Assembly: GCF_040372165.1 (NCBI RefSeq)
Contig: NZ_BAABWG010000003.1
Location: 62,001 to 126,000, forward strand
Direction of reading: 5' to 3'
Length of the DNA stretch: 64,000 nucleotides
From: Hydrogenophaga sp040372165
GTDB taxonomy: Bacteria > Pseudomonadota > Gammaproteobacteria > Burkholderiales > Burkholderiaceae_C
Below are positions 1 to 8,734 of the stretch, one piece after another. The position numbers and the translations under genes are program-made. Each line of letters starts with the position of its first letter. Position 1 is the first letter of the stretch. The notes beneath the pieces are model-generated. The model was not told where the DNA came from. It made no database searches and was given only the letters and a program-made list of their open reading frames with translations.

Positions 1-682
1 GCTGCAGGCCTGCGTGCCACTGGACCGCATTGCCATTGGCGTGACCACAGTGCCCGCCGACATGAAAGGCCCGGGCCACGTGGCATCGCACGGCTGGGGA
101 ACGAGCAAGTGCATGGCCGCCGATGTTGCATCGTCCGATGCAAAAGCCAGGGTGCAGCAACTGGTCGATGACTTCAACGCCGCAGAGCTGGAGACCACCG
201 TATCGGCGGACGTAATGTCGGACATCTGGCGCAAGGTGGCCTTCAATGCTGCGCTCAACACCATCTGTGCGGTCACCGGTGCCACGGTCGGCATGCTCGG
301 CCGTGTGCCATCGAGTCGAGAGCTGGTGCACCGCGCGTCGGGTGAAGTGATCCAGGTCGCACAGAAGCAAAGTATTGGCATCGACGCCGACGGGGTTCAC
401 CGGGATCTGGACGACGCCATGGACCACCACTTGCATCACCAACCGTCCATGCTGCAGGACCTGCTCGCCGGCCGTGCCACTGAAATCGACGCCATTGCTG
501 GCGCAGTGGTTCGCGACGGAGAACGCCTCGGCATCGGCACACCGGTTCTTCGGGTGATGCACGCCCTGGTCAGGCAAAAGGAATCTCAAGCAGCAGTGAC
601 CCCAACCACAAGAACGATCGCGAACACGAACTCAAGCACAACGGCCACGGCCGCTCCCATTACGACGACCACCCACCACTGA
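1..682 (+). CDS. panE: 2-dehydropantoate 2-reductase (ketopantoate reductase), 5'-truncated
   Basis: Reduces ketopantoate to pantoate with NADPH in pantothenate/CoA synthesis, in the cytoplasm. The window opens inside the gene: the frame is open from base 2, and the N-terminal Rossmann GxGxxG is missing. Visible are the C-terminal ApbA_C hallmarks: WRKVAFNAALN with the catalytic-region Lys, and HHQPSMLQDLLAGRATEID, the family signature around the substrate-binding loop. The homologous part ends near ALVRQKES. After it come about 28 residues rich in Thr/Ala/Asn ending in HH, which PanE proteins do not normally have; this is either read-through of former intergenic DNA or a 3' frameshift. The stop is followed 16 bp later by the TRAP binding-protein gene, which has its own RBS. 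ApbA-family enzymes of unknown substrate exist, so pantothenate specificity is inferred. Confidence 0.85.
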   Translation, partial: LQACVPLDRIAIGVTTVPADMKGPGHVASHGWGTSKCMAADVASSDAKARVQQLVDDFNAAELETTVSADVMSDIWRKVAFNAALNTICAVTGATVGMLGRVPSSRELVHRASGEVIQVAQKQSIGIDADGVHRDLDDAMDHHLHHQPSMLQDLLAGRATEIDAIAGAVVRDGERLGIGTPVLRVMHALVRQKESQAAVTPTTRTIANTNSSTTATAAPITTTTHH

Positions 683-698
683 TCCGAGGAGACACCAC

Positions 699-1766
699 AT
701 GACAACCAACCACACCCCATCCAAGCCCAAACCCAAGCACACAATCACCCGCCTGGCGCTGGCCACCGCCACCTTGCTTGGCGCCGCCCTGGCGCAGGCC
801 GAACCCGTCACCCTGCGCGTGCACCACTTCCTGCCCGCGACCTCCAGCGCACACACCAAGCTGATCCAGCCCTGGTGCGACAAGATCGCCCAGCAGTCCA
901 AGGACCAGCTCAAGTGCCAGATCTACCCGTCCATGCAGCTGGGCGGCACCCCTCCGCAGCTGTACGACCAGGTCAAAGACGGTGTTGTGGATGTGGTGTG
1001 GACGATCCCGACCTATGCCGCTGGCCGCTTCACCAAATCCGAGGTGTTCGAGCTGCCCTGGATGACCACCACTGCCAAGGGCGGCAGTCAGGCGCTGTGG
1101 ACCTACGTTGACCAGTACGCGCAGGACGAATTCAAGGGTGTGCACCGCATCTTCATGCACGTGCACGATGGCGCACTCCTGCACTTCAAAGGCAAGACAC
1201 CCAAGACGCTGGAAGAAATGAAAGGCATGAAGGTGCGTGCGGCCACGCGCTCCAACGCCAAGATGGTCGAGGCCCTGGGCGCGGTGCCGATCGCCATGCC
1301 CTTGCCGATGGTGCCCGAGGCCTTGTCCAAGAGCGTGGTCGACGCGGCTGCCGTCCCCTGGGAAGGAGTCCCTGCGATTCGGTTGGCCGATCTCACCAAG
1401 TACCACCTGGATGTGCCCGCTGGCGCTCCGCGCATCTCCAACACCATCTTCCTGTTCGGCATGAACGAAGCGAAGTACCAGTCACTGCCGCCCGAGCTGA
1501 AGAAGGTGATCGACGACAACAGCGGCATGGCCGTCTCGGCCTGGGCCGGTGAAACCGGCTTCGATGCAGTGGTCGAGCCTTTCCGCAAGGCGGCCATCGA
1601 CGGCGGCGCCACGGTCTACACCATGCCCGATGCCGAATACCAGAAATGGGTCAAGGCCACCGACAGCGTGGACGACGGCTGGGTCAAGGATGTGAGCGCC
1701 AAGGGCGCGGACGGTCAGAAGCTGCTGGCCGCCGCCAAGGCACTGGTCAAGCAATACTCGAAATAG
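699..1766 (+). CDS. TRAP transporter solute-binding protein, DctP family
   Basis: A periplasmic high-affinity receptor for an organic acid-type ligand, delivering it to a DctQM membrane pair. The 355-aa product starts with a basic Thr/Lys-rich stretch and a hydrophobic signal peptide ending ALAQA. The mature part shows DctP features: LRVHHFLPATS at the start, the KGKTPKTLEEMKGMKVR linker and a central RAATRSNAKMVEALGAVP segment that carries the conserved Arg used to bind carboxylates. The ATG is preceded by GAGGA at 686-690, 8 nt away. No dctQ or dctM gene follows (the next gene is convergent), so within this window it is an orphan receptor. The membrane components must lie elsewhere or upstream of the window. 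The ligand cannot be told from sequence. Confidence 0.9.
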   Translation: MTTNHTPSKPKPKHTITRLALATATLLGAALAQAEPVTLRVHHFLPATSSAHTKLIQPWCDKIAQQSKDQLKCQIYPSMQLGGTPPQLYDQVKDGVVDVVWTIPTYAAGRFTKSEVFELPWMTTTAKGGSQALWTYVDQYAQDEFKGVHRIFMHVHDGALLHFKGKTPKTLEEMKGMKVRAATRSNAKMVEALGAVPIAMPLPMVPEALSKSVVDAAAVPWEGVPAIRLADLTKYHLDVPAGAPRISNTIFLFGMNEAKYQSLPPELKKVIDDNSGMAVSAWAGETGFDAVVEPFRKAAIDGGATVYTMPDAEYQKWVKATDSVDDGWVKDVSAKGADGQKLLAAAKALVKQYSK

Positions 1767-1831
1767 ACCAGCAAGCCAGACAGCCAGCATGCAAAGGTCC
1801 GTTTCCAGGACCATCAGCACAGCCTGAACAC

Positions 1832-1863
1832 AAAAAAACGCCCAGCACATGGCTGGGCGTTTT
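1832..1863. terminator. Bidirectional intrinsic terminator
   Basis: A 12-bp perfect stem (AAAACGCCCAGC at 1835-1846 with GCTGGGCGTTTT at 1852-1863) and a 5-nt loop are flanked by A- and T-runs. It lies between the convergent TRAP receptor gene and nrdJ and can end transcription from both sides. Confidence 0.9.
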
Positions 1864-1895
1864 GACTGGTGGACTGTTGCGCTGCAGGCGACTGA

Positions 1896-4349
1896 TCAGC
1901 CGCAGCTGCCCAGGTGTCCGCACGAGGTGCAGTAGTCGCAACCGTCCTTGCGGATCATGGCGTGCGCACCGCACTCGGGGCACTTCTTGCCGGCCATCAC
2001 GCCTGAAGGCATGCCTGCCAGCTCGGGGGCTGCCGGCGCAGCGGCCACTGGCGCGGCAGAAGCGGCAGAAGCTGCAACAGCCTTGGCCCGCTGAGACAGG
2101 ATGTTCTGGATGGCAAAGGCAATGGCAGCGACTTCGGAGTCGTGCCACATCGGCACATGGGTGCCATCCGCCTTCTGATACGTCCCCAGGCGGACCGGAC
2201 CACGGTCCCATGCCACTTTGCGCATGTCCTTGAGCGCGCGCTCGAGGAAGCCGCCGCGAGCCGCCAGCGACAGAATGCGCATGGTGGAGGTGATCCACTG
2301 CTGCGACTCACCACTTTGGCCCACCGGCATGAAGAATTCGATGGCGCGCTCGATGACGCCTTCCTCATCGGCCGTCGGGATCGGCAGGAAGGACACCACG
2401 ATGTACAGCGTCTGGTGGCCTTCCTGAGTCCAGTATTCGATCTTGTCGGCCACGGCAGACAGGCCGCCCTTGGGCCGGCTCTCGATCACGGTGCGCATCG
2501 GGTCAACCGGTGCAGGCGCTTCCACTTTCTGGGCGGCGTCGGTCGCCGCGCTGCCAGTGTCCAGCACCGAGCCCAGGATATTGTTCGGCCGGTAGGTGGC
2601 CATGCCCTTGAGGTGCGCCTTCCAGGCCTGCTGGTACAGGTTCTTGAAGTCGTCGTAAGGGTAGTCGGCGGGCACGTTCACCGTCTTGGAAATCGACGTG
2701 TCCACATAGGGCTGAACGGCTTCCATCATGGCGATGTGTTCGCCCGCCGTCATGGCCAGTGCGTTGACGAAGTAGTCGGGCAGTTCATCCACATTGCCGC
2801 CGAGCTCGCGGAACAGGCGCCATGCGTGGTCTTCCACGGCATATTCGCTGGTGGAACCGTCTGCCTCGCGCTTCTTGCGGCGGTAGGTCCAGGAGAAAGG
2901 TGGCTCGATGCCATTGGAGGCGTTGTCGGCAAAGGCCAGGCTCACCGTGCCGGTGGGCGCGATGGAGAGCAAGTGGCTGTTGCGGATGCCTTTATCCCGA
3001 ATGAGCTGCTTGAGGTGCTCTGGCAGGCGGCTGGCAAACGTGCCTTTGCCCAGATAGCCCTTGGCGTCGAACTTGGGAAAGGCGCCCTTTTCTTCGGCCA
3101 GCGCCACCGATGCGGTGTAGGCAGCGTCGCGCATGCGCTCGGCAATGCGAGCGGCCATCACGCGGCCATCTTCACGGTCGTATCGCAAGCACAGCATGGC
3201 CAAGGTATTGCCCATGCCGGTAAAGCCCACACCAATGCGGCGCTTGGCGTGCGCTTCAGCCCGCTGCTGCTCCAGCGGCCAGAAGGTCAGGTCCAAGACG
3301 TTGTCGAGAGCGCGCACCTGCGTGGCCACCGACGCCTCGAAGGCTTCGAAGTCGAACGACGGCACGCCGCCGAACCCGAAGGGGTTTCGCACAAAGCGCG
3401 TGAGGACGATGGGACCGAGGTCGCAACAACCGTAGGACGGCAGCGGCTGTTCACCACAGGGGTTGGTCGCCGCAATGCCTTCGACATAGCGCAGGTTGTT
3501 GTCCTGATTGATGTGGTCCAGGAACAGAATGCCCGGCTCGGCAAAGTCGTAGGCCGAGCGCATGATGGTGTCCCACATGTCGGTGGCGGCCACGGTCTGA
3601 TAGACCCAGAGACCGTCATCACGCTGGTAGGCACCACCATCGAGCAGTTTCTGGCCCGGCTTGGCGCGGTGCACCAGATCCCATGGCTGGTCGTCCTGAA
3701 CGGCCTGCATGAAGGCATCGGTCACACCGACCGAAACGTTGAAATTGTTCCAGCGGCCGGGGGTGCGCTTGGCCACGATGAAATCCATCACATCAGGGTG
3801 ATCGATCCTCAACACGCCCATTTGCGCGCCACGGCGGGAGCCTGCGCTTTCCACGGTGGAGCAGCTCTGGTCAAACACATTGATGTAGCTGCAAGGGCCC
3901 GACGCCATCGAGGCCGTGCCTTTGACGTAGGCGCCCTTGGGGCGGATACGGGAGAAGTCGTAGCCCACGCCACCGCCACGGCGCATGGTCTCGGCCGCTT
4001 CGCGCAGCGCTTCGTAGATGCCAGGGTAGCCTTCATCGTCTTCGCCCTGGATGCAGTCACCCACGGGCTGCACAAAGCAATTGATCAGGGTGGCCTGGAT
4101 GTCGGTGCCGGCAGCGCTCATGATGCGGCCAGCGCCAATGGCGCCCGCATGCATGTTGGCCAGGAACTTCTGTTCCCATTCGGCACGGAGCTCTTCCTTT
4201 TCCACCGACGCGAGCGCCTGCGCCACGCGACGGAACAGGTCTTCCTGACTGTTCTCGCCGGCTTTGAGGTATTTTTCCGCCAGAACGTCGAGGCTGATGG
4301 GTTGGGTATTGGTGAGGTCTTGGGCGCGCAAAGGATTGTCTCGCTTCAT
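1896..4349 (-). CDS. nrdJ: Adenosylcobalamin-dependent (class II) ribonucleoside-diphosphate reductase
   Basis: Converts ribonucleotides to deoxyribonucleotides using coenzyme B12, independent of oxygen. The 817-aa protein has the class II layout: a first redox Cys in LINCFVQPVGDC (Cys91), a Gly-rich GGGVGYDFSRIRPKG segment near 124-139, the active-site NPCGEQ loop (296-301) with the thiyl-radical Cys298, a second redox Cys in GCCDLG (308-309) and SIAPTGTVS for phosphate binding. The last 30 residues form a Cys-rich CxxC...CxxC ribbon (CPECG, CDYCTSCG), which in this subfamily shuttles electrons to the active site. The ATG follows a 93-bp gap with no clear SD. No cobalamin riboswitch is visible in that gap. 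An oxygen-independent enzyme fits the nitrate-respiring lifestyle indicated by the nearby nar genes. Confidence 0.95.
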   Translation of the reverse strand: MKRDNPLRAQDLTNTQPISLDVLAEKYLKAGENSQEDLFRRVAQALASVEKEELRAEWEQKFLANMHAGAIGAGRIMSAAGTDIQATLINCFVQPVGDCIQGEDDEGYPGIYEALREAAETMRRGGGVGYDFSRIRPKGAYVKGTASMASGPCSYINVFDQSCSTVESAGSRRGAQMGVLRIDHPDVMDFIVAKRTPGRWNNFNVSVGVTDAFMQAVQDDQPWDLVHRAKPGQKLLDGGAYQRDDGLWVYQTVAATDMWDTIMRSAYDFAEPGILFLDHINQDNNLRYVEGIAATNPCGEQPLPSYGCCDLGPIVLTRFVRNPFGFGGVPSFDFEAFEASVATQVRALDNVLDLTFWPLEQQRAEAHAKRRIGVGFTGMGNTLAMLCLRYDREDGRVMAARIAERMRDAAYTASVALAEEKGAFPKFDAKGYLGKGTFASRLPEHLKQLIRDKGIRNSHLLSIAPTGTVSLAFADNASNGIEPPFSWTYRRKKREADGSTSEYAVEDHAWRLFRELGGNVDELPDYFVNALAMTAGEHIAMMEAVQPYVDTSISKTVNVPADYPYDDFKNLYQQAWKAHLKGMATYRPNNILGSVLDTGSAATDAAQKVEAPAPVDPMRTVIESRPKGGLSAVADKIEYWTQEGHQTLYIVVSFLPIPTADEEGVIERAIEFFMPVGQSGESQQWITSTMRILSLAARGGFLERALKDMRKVAWDRGPVRLGTYQKADGTHVPMWHDSEVAAIAFAIQNILSQRAKAVAASAASAAPVAAAPAAPELAGMPSGVMAGKKCPECGAHAMIRKDGCDYCTSCGHLGSCG

Positions 4350-4442
4350 GGCAGGCGTCAGGGGCTAGATAGGTCTTCAGTCAACAAACAGGTTCGATGG
4401 GGCGCAGGCACGGACGCCCGGATGGGAGGCATGGCTGTCTGG

Positions 4443-5702
4443 TCAGGCCACAGCAGAAGGCCTGACACCGGAGAGCAGGCACTGCAGCAAGTCCTGCACC
4501 GACCGGATTTCGCTGCCGAAAGGCAGCTGGCCGGCACCCCGAAAGAACAGACCTTTCTGGGCAGAACCGGCCCAGGCGTGCACCAACTGCTGGTTGATGC
4601 AGAACTGACCCATCTCGGATTTTCCGTCGCGCAGCCCACAGCGTAGCAGACAGTCGAAGGCCATGTTGCAACGATCTTTGACGTGAGCGGCCGCTTTCAT
4701 CTTGGGCTCGATACGCAGGTACTTCTCCAGCCACGGGGTTTTCACGGCTCGGGCCGGCAGACCGGCCACACTCAGGAATTCCACCAGCTCGCGGGGGTCG
4801 GCTTCAGCCAGAACCTGTTTGAAAGCCGGGTCGGCGTCGCTTTCCCGGGTCACGGCGAAAGCGGTACCGAGCTGCACCGCGCTGGCACCAAGAGATTGCA
4901 GGCGCGCGATGTCCTCACGGCTGCCGATGCCGCCAGCGGCCACCAGTGGCACGGCGTTCTCAATGCCCGCTGCACGGAGACTCTCTCGCACCTGAGGGAT
5001 CACCGTCTCAAACTCGAAGCGTCCGTCGTGTACCTCACTGATGCGGGCAGCGCCCAGATGACCTCCCGCCCTCCCCGGGTGCTCGATGATGATGGCATCA
5101 GGCAGGCGGCCCTTCTTTTCCCACTTGCGCAGCACCAGTTGCACGCCGCGCGCATCGGAGAGGATCGGTATCAGCGCCACGTGCGGATGGTCGGATGCCA
5201 GATCGGGGAGGTCCAGCGGCAAACCGGCGCCCACGACGATGGCATCAATGCCACTCTCCAGTGCCTGTTGCACGTATTCCTCGTAAGCCGACAGCGCCTT
5301 CATGATGTTCACTGCCAGCAGACCCTTGCCCTGCGCGATGGACTGTGCGCGCCGAATCTCGCGATCCAGCGCCACCAGATTGGCCTTGTCGATGCGCGCA
5401 CGGGCATCAGGCTCTTTTTGCAAATGACCGGTTGCTTCCATCAGATCAGGATGCAGGCGCCGCAGGTCCACTGCAGAGACGGTTCCCACTGCGCCATAAG
5501 ACGCCACCGTACCGGCCAACCCACCAGCAGAAACGCCAACACCCATCCCGCCTTGCACCAGTGGCAAAAGATCGCGCCCTGCCAGACGCCAGGGCTCGAG
5601 GGCCCCGTCAACATCCGGCTTGTCACTCCCTCCCGCTTTCACCATGCGCCACAAGCGCTCGGAAACCGATGCGGGAAATGCAGCAAGGCTGGATGTGTTC
5701 AT
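4443..5702 (-). CDS. NAD(P)H-dependent flavin oxidoreductase, nitronate monooxygenase family
   Basis: An FMN-dependent TIM-barrel enzyme of the nitronate monooxygenase / enoyl reductase-like family. It shows LVQGGMGVGVS (N-terminal FMN contact), HPGRAGGH (the Gly-rich turn with the putative catalytic His) and PLVAAGGIGSREDI plus GASAVQLGTAF (phosphate-binding loop of FMN). About 80 C-terminal residues are Cys-rich (CNMAFDCLLRCG, then QFCINQQL), a variant seen in a subset of these proteins; whether they bind metal is unknown. I place the start at the ATG of MNTSSLAAF because GGAGA lies 10 nt upstream; an in-frame TTG 27 nt further up is less likely. It is divergent from the acyl-CoA dehydrogenase gene. 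The true substrate (nitronate, quinone or an acyl chain) is not decidable here. Confidence 0.85.
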   Translation of the reverse strand: MNTSSLAAFPASVSERLWRMVKAGGSDKPDVDGALEPWRLAGRDLLPLVQGGMGVGVSAGGLAGTVASYGAVGTVSAVDLRRLHPDLMEATGHLQKEPDARARIDKANLVALDREIRRAQSIAQGKGLLAVNIMKALSAYEEYVQQALESGIDAIVVGAGLPLDLPDLASDHPHVALIPILSDARGVQLVLRKWEKKGRLPDAIIIEHPGRAGGHLGAARISEVHDGRFEFETVIPQVRESLRAAGIENAVPLVAAGGIGSREDIARLQSLGASAVQLGTAFAVTRESDADPAFKQVLAEADPRELVEFLSVAGLPARAVKTPWLEKYLRIEPKMKAAAHVKDRCNMAFDCLLRCGLRDGKSEMGQFCINQQLVHAWAGSAQKGLFFRGAGQLPFGSEIRSVQDLLQCLLSGVRPSAVA

Positions 5703-5910
5703 GGTGAATACGTCTCCTGGACGAGGCAAAACCGGTCAACGCACGAAAGGCGCACGAACTCTGGAGCTTAGGCAGTGGCTCAGCCTTGGTCCTTGTCCTG
5801 GGTCAAATACCGGGCCATCCATCTCTCCTCATCCTGTATTTGCGCCACCTGTGCGACACCGTGTCTCCCTGGCGATTCACCTGGTGAAACACTGCTCAAC
5901 AGAATGCGTC

Positions 5911-7215
5911 ATGGACTTCTCACTCAGCCCCCTCGCCCTGTCGCTGCAGCAGCAGTTGCAGTCATTCATGCAACGCTATGTGCTGCCGTACAACGCAGCC
6001 TGGTACCAAGCCGTACAAGACGGCGATTTTCCGCCGCCGTTTGTGGAGGATCTGAAATCACTGGCCCGCGACGAAGGTTTGTGGAACCTGTTCCTCCCGG
6101 GCCTCAGGGACGACGAACCTGGCACCCGACTGTCGAACCTCGACTACGCACCGCTGGCCGAAACCATGGGGCGCCTGCACTGGGCATCAGAAGTGTTCAA
6201 CTGCAGCGCGCCAGACACTGGCAACATGGAGCTGCTACACCGCTTTGCCACGCCAGTGCAACGGGAGCGCTGGCTGAGCCCTCTGCTTGAAGGTGAGATC
6301 CGGTCGGCGTTTGCCATGTCCGAGCCTGACGTCGCCTCATCGGACCCGACGAACTTGCAGACCACGGTGACCCGTGACGGTGACGATCTGGTCATCAGTG
6401 GTCGCAAGTGGTTCATCACCGGTGCTGCACACCCGCGTTGCAAAGTGCTGATCGTGATGGCACACAACGCCGACCACGACCCGGCAGACAAAACACCTGG
6501 CGCACGCCACCGCAGTCACAGCATGGTGCTGGTGCCCATGGACACACCGGGCGTTGAGCTGGTGCGCAATATTCCGGTGGTGCACCACCACGCACCCGAG
6601 GGGCATTGCGAGCTGGTGTTCAAACAGGTGCGCGTGTCCGCCGCCGAGCACTTGCTGGGCGAATGGGGTGCCGGTTTTGCGATGGCGCAGGCCAGGCTTG
6701 GCCCGGGCCGTGTTCACCATTGCATGCGCACCATCGGCCAATGTGAACTGGCGCTGGAGCTGGCCACTGAGCGCGCCCTGGAACGCCGCACCTTTGGCCA
6801 CTACCTGAGCGACTACGCCAATGTGCAGGACTGGATCGCGCAGTCGCGCATCGAAATCGATCAGGCGCGATTGCTGGTATTGCGCTGTGCATGGCTGCTC
6901 GACCACCCTGAGCAGACCACTCCCGGCGAAGTGCGCGCCCAGGTGGCCGCCATCAAGGTCGTCGCCGCGAACTTGCAAACACGTGTGGTCGACCGCGCCA
7001 TGCAAGTGTTCGGTGCCATGGGCTTGTCGCCCGACACACCGCTGGCCCACTTCTGGACCTGGGGGCGTGCGCTGCATTTGCTCGACGGGCCAGATGAAGT
7101 GCATTTGCGCAGCGTGGCGCGGTACGAGTTTGAGAAGGCGAAGAAGACGATGGGGGGGACAGCGGCGTATTTCACTACGCCGGAGCAGATGAGGGCGGAG
7201 CCGAGGATTAGTTGA
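5911..7215 (+). CDS. Acyl-CoA dehydrogenase family protein
   Basis: An FAD flavoprotein that oxidises an acyl-CoA at the alpha-beta bond, feeding electrons to ETF. The 434-aa product has the three ACAD domains: an N-terminal helical part (about 1-125), a middle beta domain with FAMSEPDVASSDPTNLQT (flavin/substrate loop) and RKWFITGA, and a C-terminal helical domain with ERRTFGHYLSDYANVQDWIAQSR and AMQVFGAMGLS. The ATG opening MDFSLSPLAL is chosen because homology begins there; no strong SD is visible, and upstream codons in frame are shadow sequence. The last 30 codons (from about 7127) are part of a repeat that recurs almost unchanged beside narX, so this C-terminus may have been donated by, or captured into, that repeat. 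It resembles the ACAD10/11-like clade; the substrate is unknown. Confidence 0.85.
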   Translation: MDFSLSPLALSLQQQLQSFMQRYVLPYNAAWYQAVQDGDFPPPFVEDLKSLARDEGLWNLFLPGLRDDEPGTRLSNLDYAPLAETMGRLHWASEVFNCSAPDTGNMELLHRFATPVQRERWLSPLLEGEIRSAFAMSEPDVASSDPTNLQTTVTRDGDDLVISGRKWFITGAAHPRCKVLIVMAHNADHDPADKTPGARHRSHSMVLVPMDTPGVELVRNIPVVHHHAPEGHCELVFKQVRVSAAEHLLGEWGAGFAMAQARLGPGRVHHCMRTIGQCELALELATERALERRTFGHYLSDYANVQDWIAQSRIEIDQARLLVLRCAWLLDHPEQTTPGEVRAQVAAIKVVAANLQTRVVDRAMQVFGAMGLSPDTPLAHFWTWGRALHLLDGPDEVHLRSVARYEFEKAKKTMGGTAAYFTTPEQMRAEPRIS

Positions 7216-7852
7216 TTATTGGACCTCAGCCAAGGGCGTGGCAGGTCCGGGTTTCCCGGCCTGCACCATGCCGTCCCCCAGTGGGGGAAGCTGCGCACGC
7301 AGCGCAGGGGGCGTCTTTTCTTCCCCCCTATCCCCCCAGCCCCCTTTCCACCCCGCCGGGCGGAAAGGGGGAGCTCTCATTTGGTTTCTGGTCTCCGACT
7401 CGGCTTCTACGGCTCGATGCGTCGCCACCATTGCTTGGGGTACAGAGATTTCTCCACAGCTGTCGTAGATGCCTCTACCTTGTTCTTCACGCCCACGGCG
7501 CCCATCTGACTTTGCCGCTTCGCGGCTTGTCAGATGGGCGCTTGCTTCACGCGTTGCCAATCTCGATGGCCTGCAATGTCTCGCTCGCAGGCAACCGGCG
7601 AGCCGCGCAGCGGCAATGCTGGTCGACTGCCGTGGGCGCATCAAGGGCAGGCGAAGTCTCTACGACAGTGGCTTTTGCATGAAGCCGCCTCAGGTGAGGC
7701 GGCGCAGTCAAACCGAGGGTGCGGCGGATCCGGGTTTCTCGGTCCGCATCGCGCCGCCCCCTTGAGGGGGACGCGCGAAGCGCGGCGGGGGTGCTTCTCT
7801 CCATCGCCCCGGCGGGGGTGGAAAGGGGGTTAGGGGGATAGGGGGGGAAAGA
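7127..7852 (+). repeat. Long composite intergenic repeat, copy 1 (nested inverted repeats)
   Basis: About 725 bp collinear, without indels over the first ~660 bp, with 22545-23269 (offset 15418). It starts inside the acyl-CoA dehydrogenase gene and fills the whole 738-bp gap to the carbonic anhydrase gene. Inside are nested inverted repeats: C-rich left (about 7325-7364) against G-rich right (7811-7850); CTGTCGTAGA 7460-7469 with TCTACGACAG 7659-7668; CGCCCACGGC 7490-7499 with GCCGTGGGCG 7629-7638; and a hairpin GCGCCCATCTGAC 7498-7510 with GTCAGATGGGCGC 7529-7541 that encloses GCCGC/GCGGC. A smaller palindromic unit (CCCCCTTGAGGGGG...GCGCGAAGCGC) sits in the right arm at about 7710-7795. No transposase or convincing protein is encoded. 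Confidence 0.9.
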
Positions 7853-7953
7853 AAAAGAAGAATGGAAGCAAAAACCTATGCGCCGCAGGCAAAGAAGAAC
7901 AAGAAGAAGTGAACCGCCAGCCTTGCCAAGGCCAGCCTCAACGCTCACTTCAC

Positions 7954-8703
7954 TCACACATCCTGAATCTGCCCATCATGCTCCACATAAGGAACATATG
8001 GCCCTGTGCCACTGTGGGGCGATTCGGAGGCTCTCAAAAATTCTCCGCGCAGGGCATCGAACACATACACCTCACCTTCCTCGATGACGTAATGCCAACC
8101 ATGGAGAGAAAGCTTGCCCGCTTCAACCGTCCGGCGAACCATGGGGTACTCCATCAGGCGTTCAAGTTGCAACACGATGGCACGCTGCTCTGTCCGCCTC
8201 AAAGCCTCGGGCCCTGGTTGCACAGGAAGCAGTGCTTCATCGACCAGCTTGAGCCAGCTTTGCAACGCGACGGCTTCTGCTGGCGCACCTTCATACGCTG
8301 CTCGAATAGCGCCGCAGTGACTGTGACCACAGATGATGATGTGCTCGACCTTGAGTCCCAGAACGGCAAACTCGATGCCGGCAGTGGTGCCATGCAGGCC
8401 GTGCGTGCCATCGTACGGGGGCACCAACGCGCCCACGTTTCGAACAATGAACAGATCGCCCGCTGATGCCCCCGTCAGCAGATGGGGGACAAGTCTCGAA
8501 TCAGAGCAGCCGATGAAGAGTGTCTTGGGATGCTGCCCTTGTGCAACGAGGTCCTGGAATCGTTGTTGATGGCGCGGAAAGTAGTCTTCGTGAAAGTCTC
8601 GCAAGCGAAGCAGCAACTCATCCCCGCCGTCGGCCCCTTCTCCCGTGCTTGCAGACGCCACCACATCAACCTCCCGCAGCAAACCTGAAGAACAGTGCAC
8701 CAT
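7954..8703 (-). CDS. can: Beta-class carbonic anhydrase
   Basis: Zinc enzyme interconverting CO2 and bicarbonate, cytoplasmic. The 249-aa protein carries the zinc site Cys66-x-Asp68-x-Arg70 (CSDSR) and His127/Cys130 (CGHSHCGA), plus RNVGALVPPY and the C-terminal LHGWHYVIEEGEVYVFD strand. The start is the ATG at 8703 because AAGGAG lies 5 nt upstream; the frame is open 24 codons further, but with no RBS. It follows the parvulin gene by 31 bp on the same strand, so it is probably the last gene of the nar transcript. That placement suggests a role in supplying bicarbonate or buffering pH during anaerobic growth on nitrate, an inference from position only. Confidence 0.93.
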   Translation of the reverse strand: MVHCSSGLLREVDVVASASTGEGADGGDELLLRLRDFHEDYFPRHQQRFQDLVAQGQHPKTLFIGCSDSRLVPHLLTGASAGDLFIVRNVGALVPPYDGTHGLHGTTAGIEFAVLGLKVEHIIICGHSHCGAIRAAYEGAPAEAVALQSWLKLVDEALLPVQPGPEALRRTEQRAIVLQLERLMEYPMVRRTVEAGKLSLHGWHYVIEEGEVYVFDALRGEFLRASESPHSGTGPYVPYVEHDGQIQDV

Positions 8704-8734
8704 TGGACTCCTTGGTTGTCGGCACGAAGGGCGC

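Noticed and set aside
4350..4442. Cobalamin riboswitch for nrdJ
   Set aside because: The gap is only 93 bp and shows no B12-box-like core or typical arms.
2142..4646. Long open frame (834 codons) opposite nrdJ
   Set aside because: It is the antisense shadow of a strongly supported gene in GC-rich DNA; no domain, RBS or signal is seen.
7216..7953. Small overlapping frames in the long repeats as a real gene
   Set aside because: Frames on both strands are Pro/Arg-rich, begin inside palindromes and differ between copies because of indels near the end; structure, not coding, is conserved.
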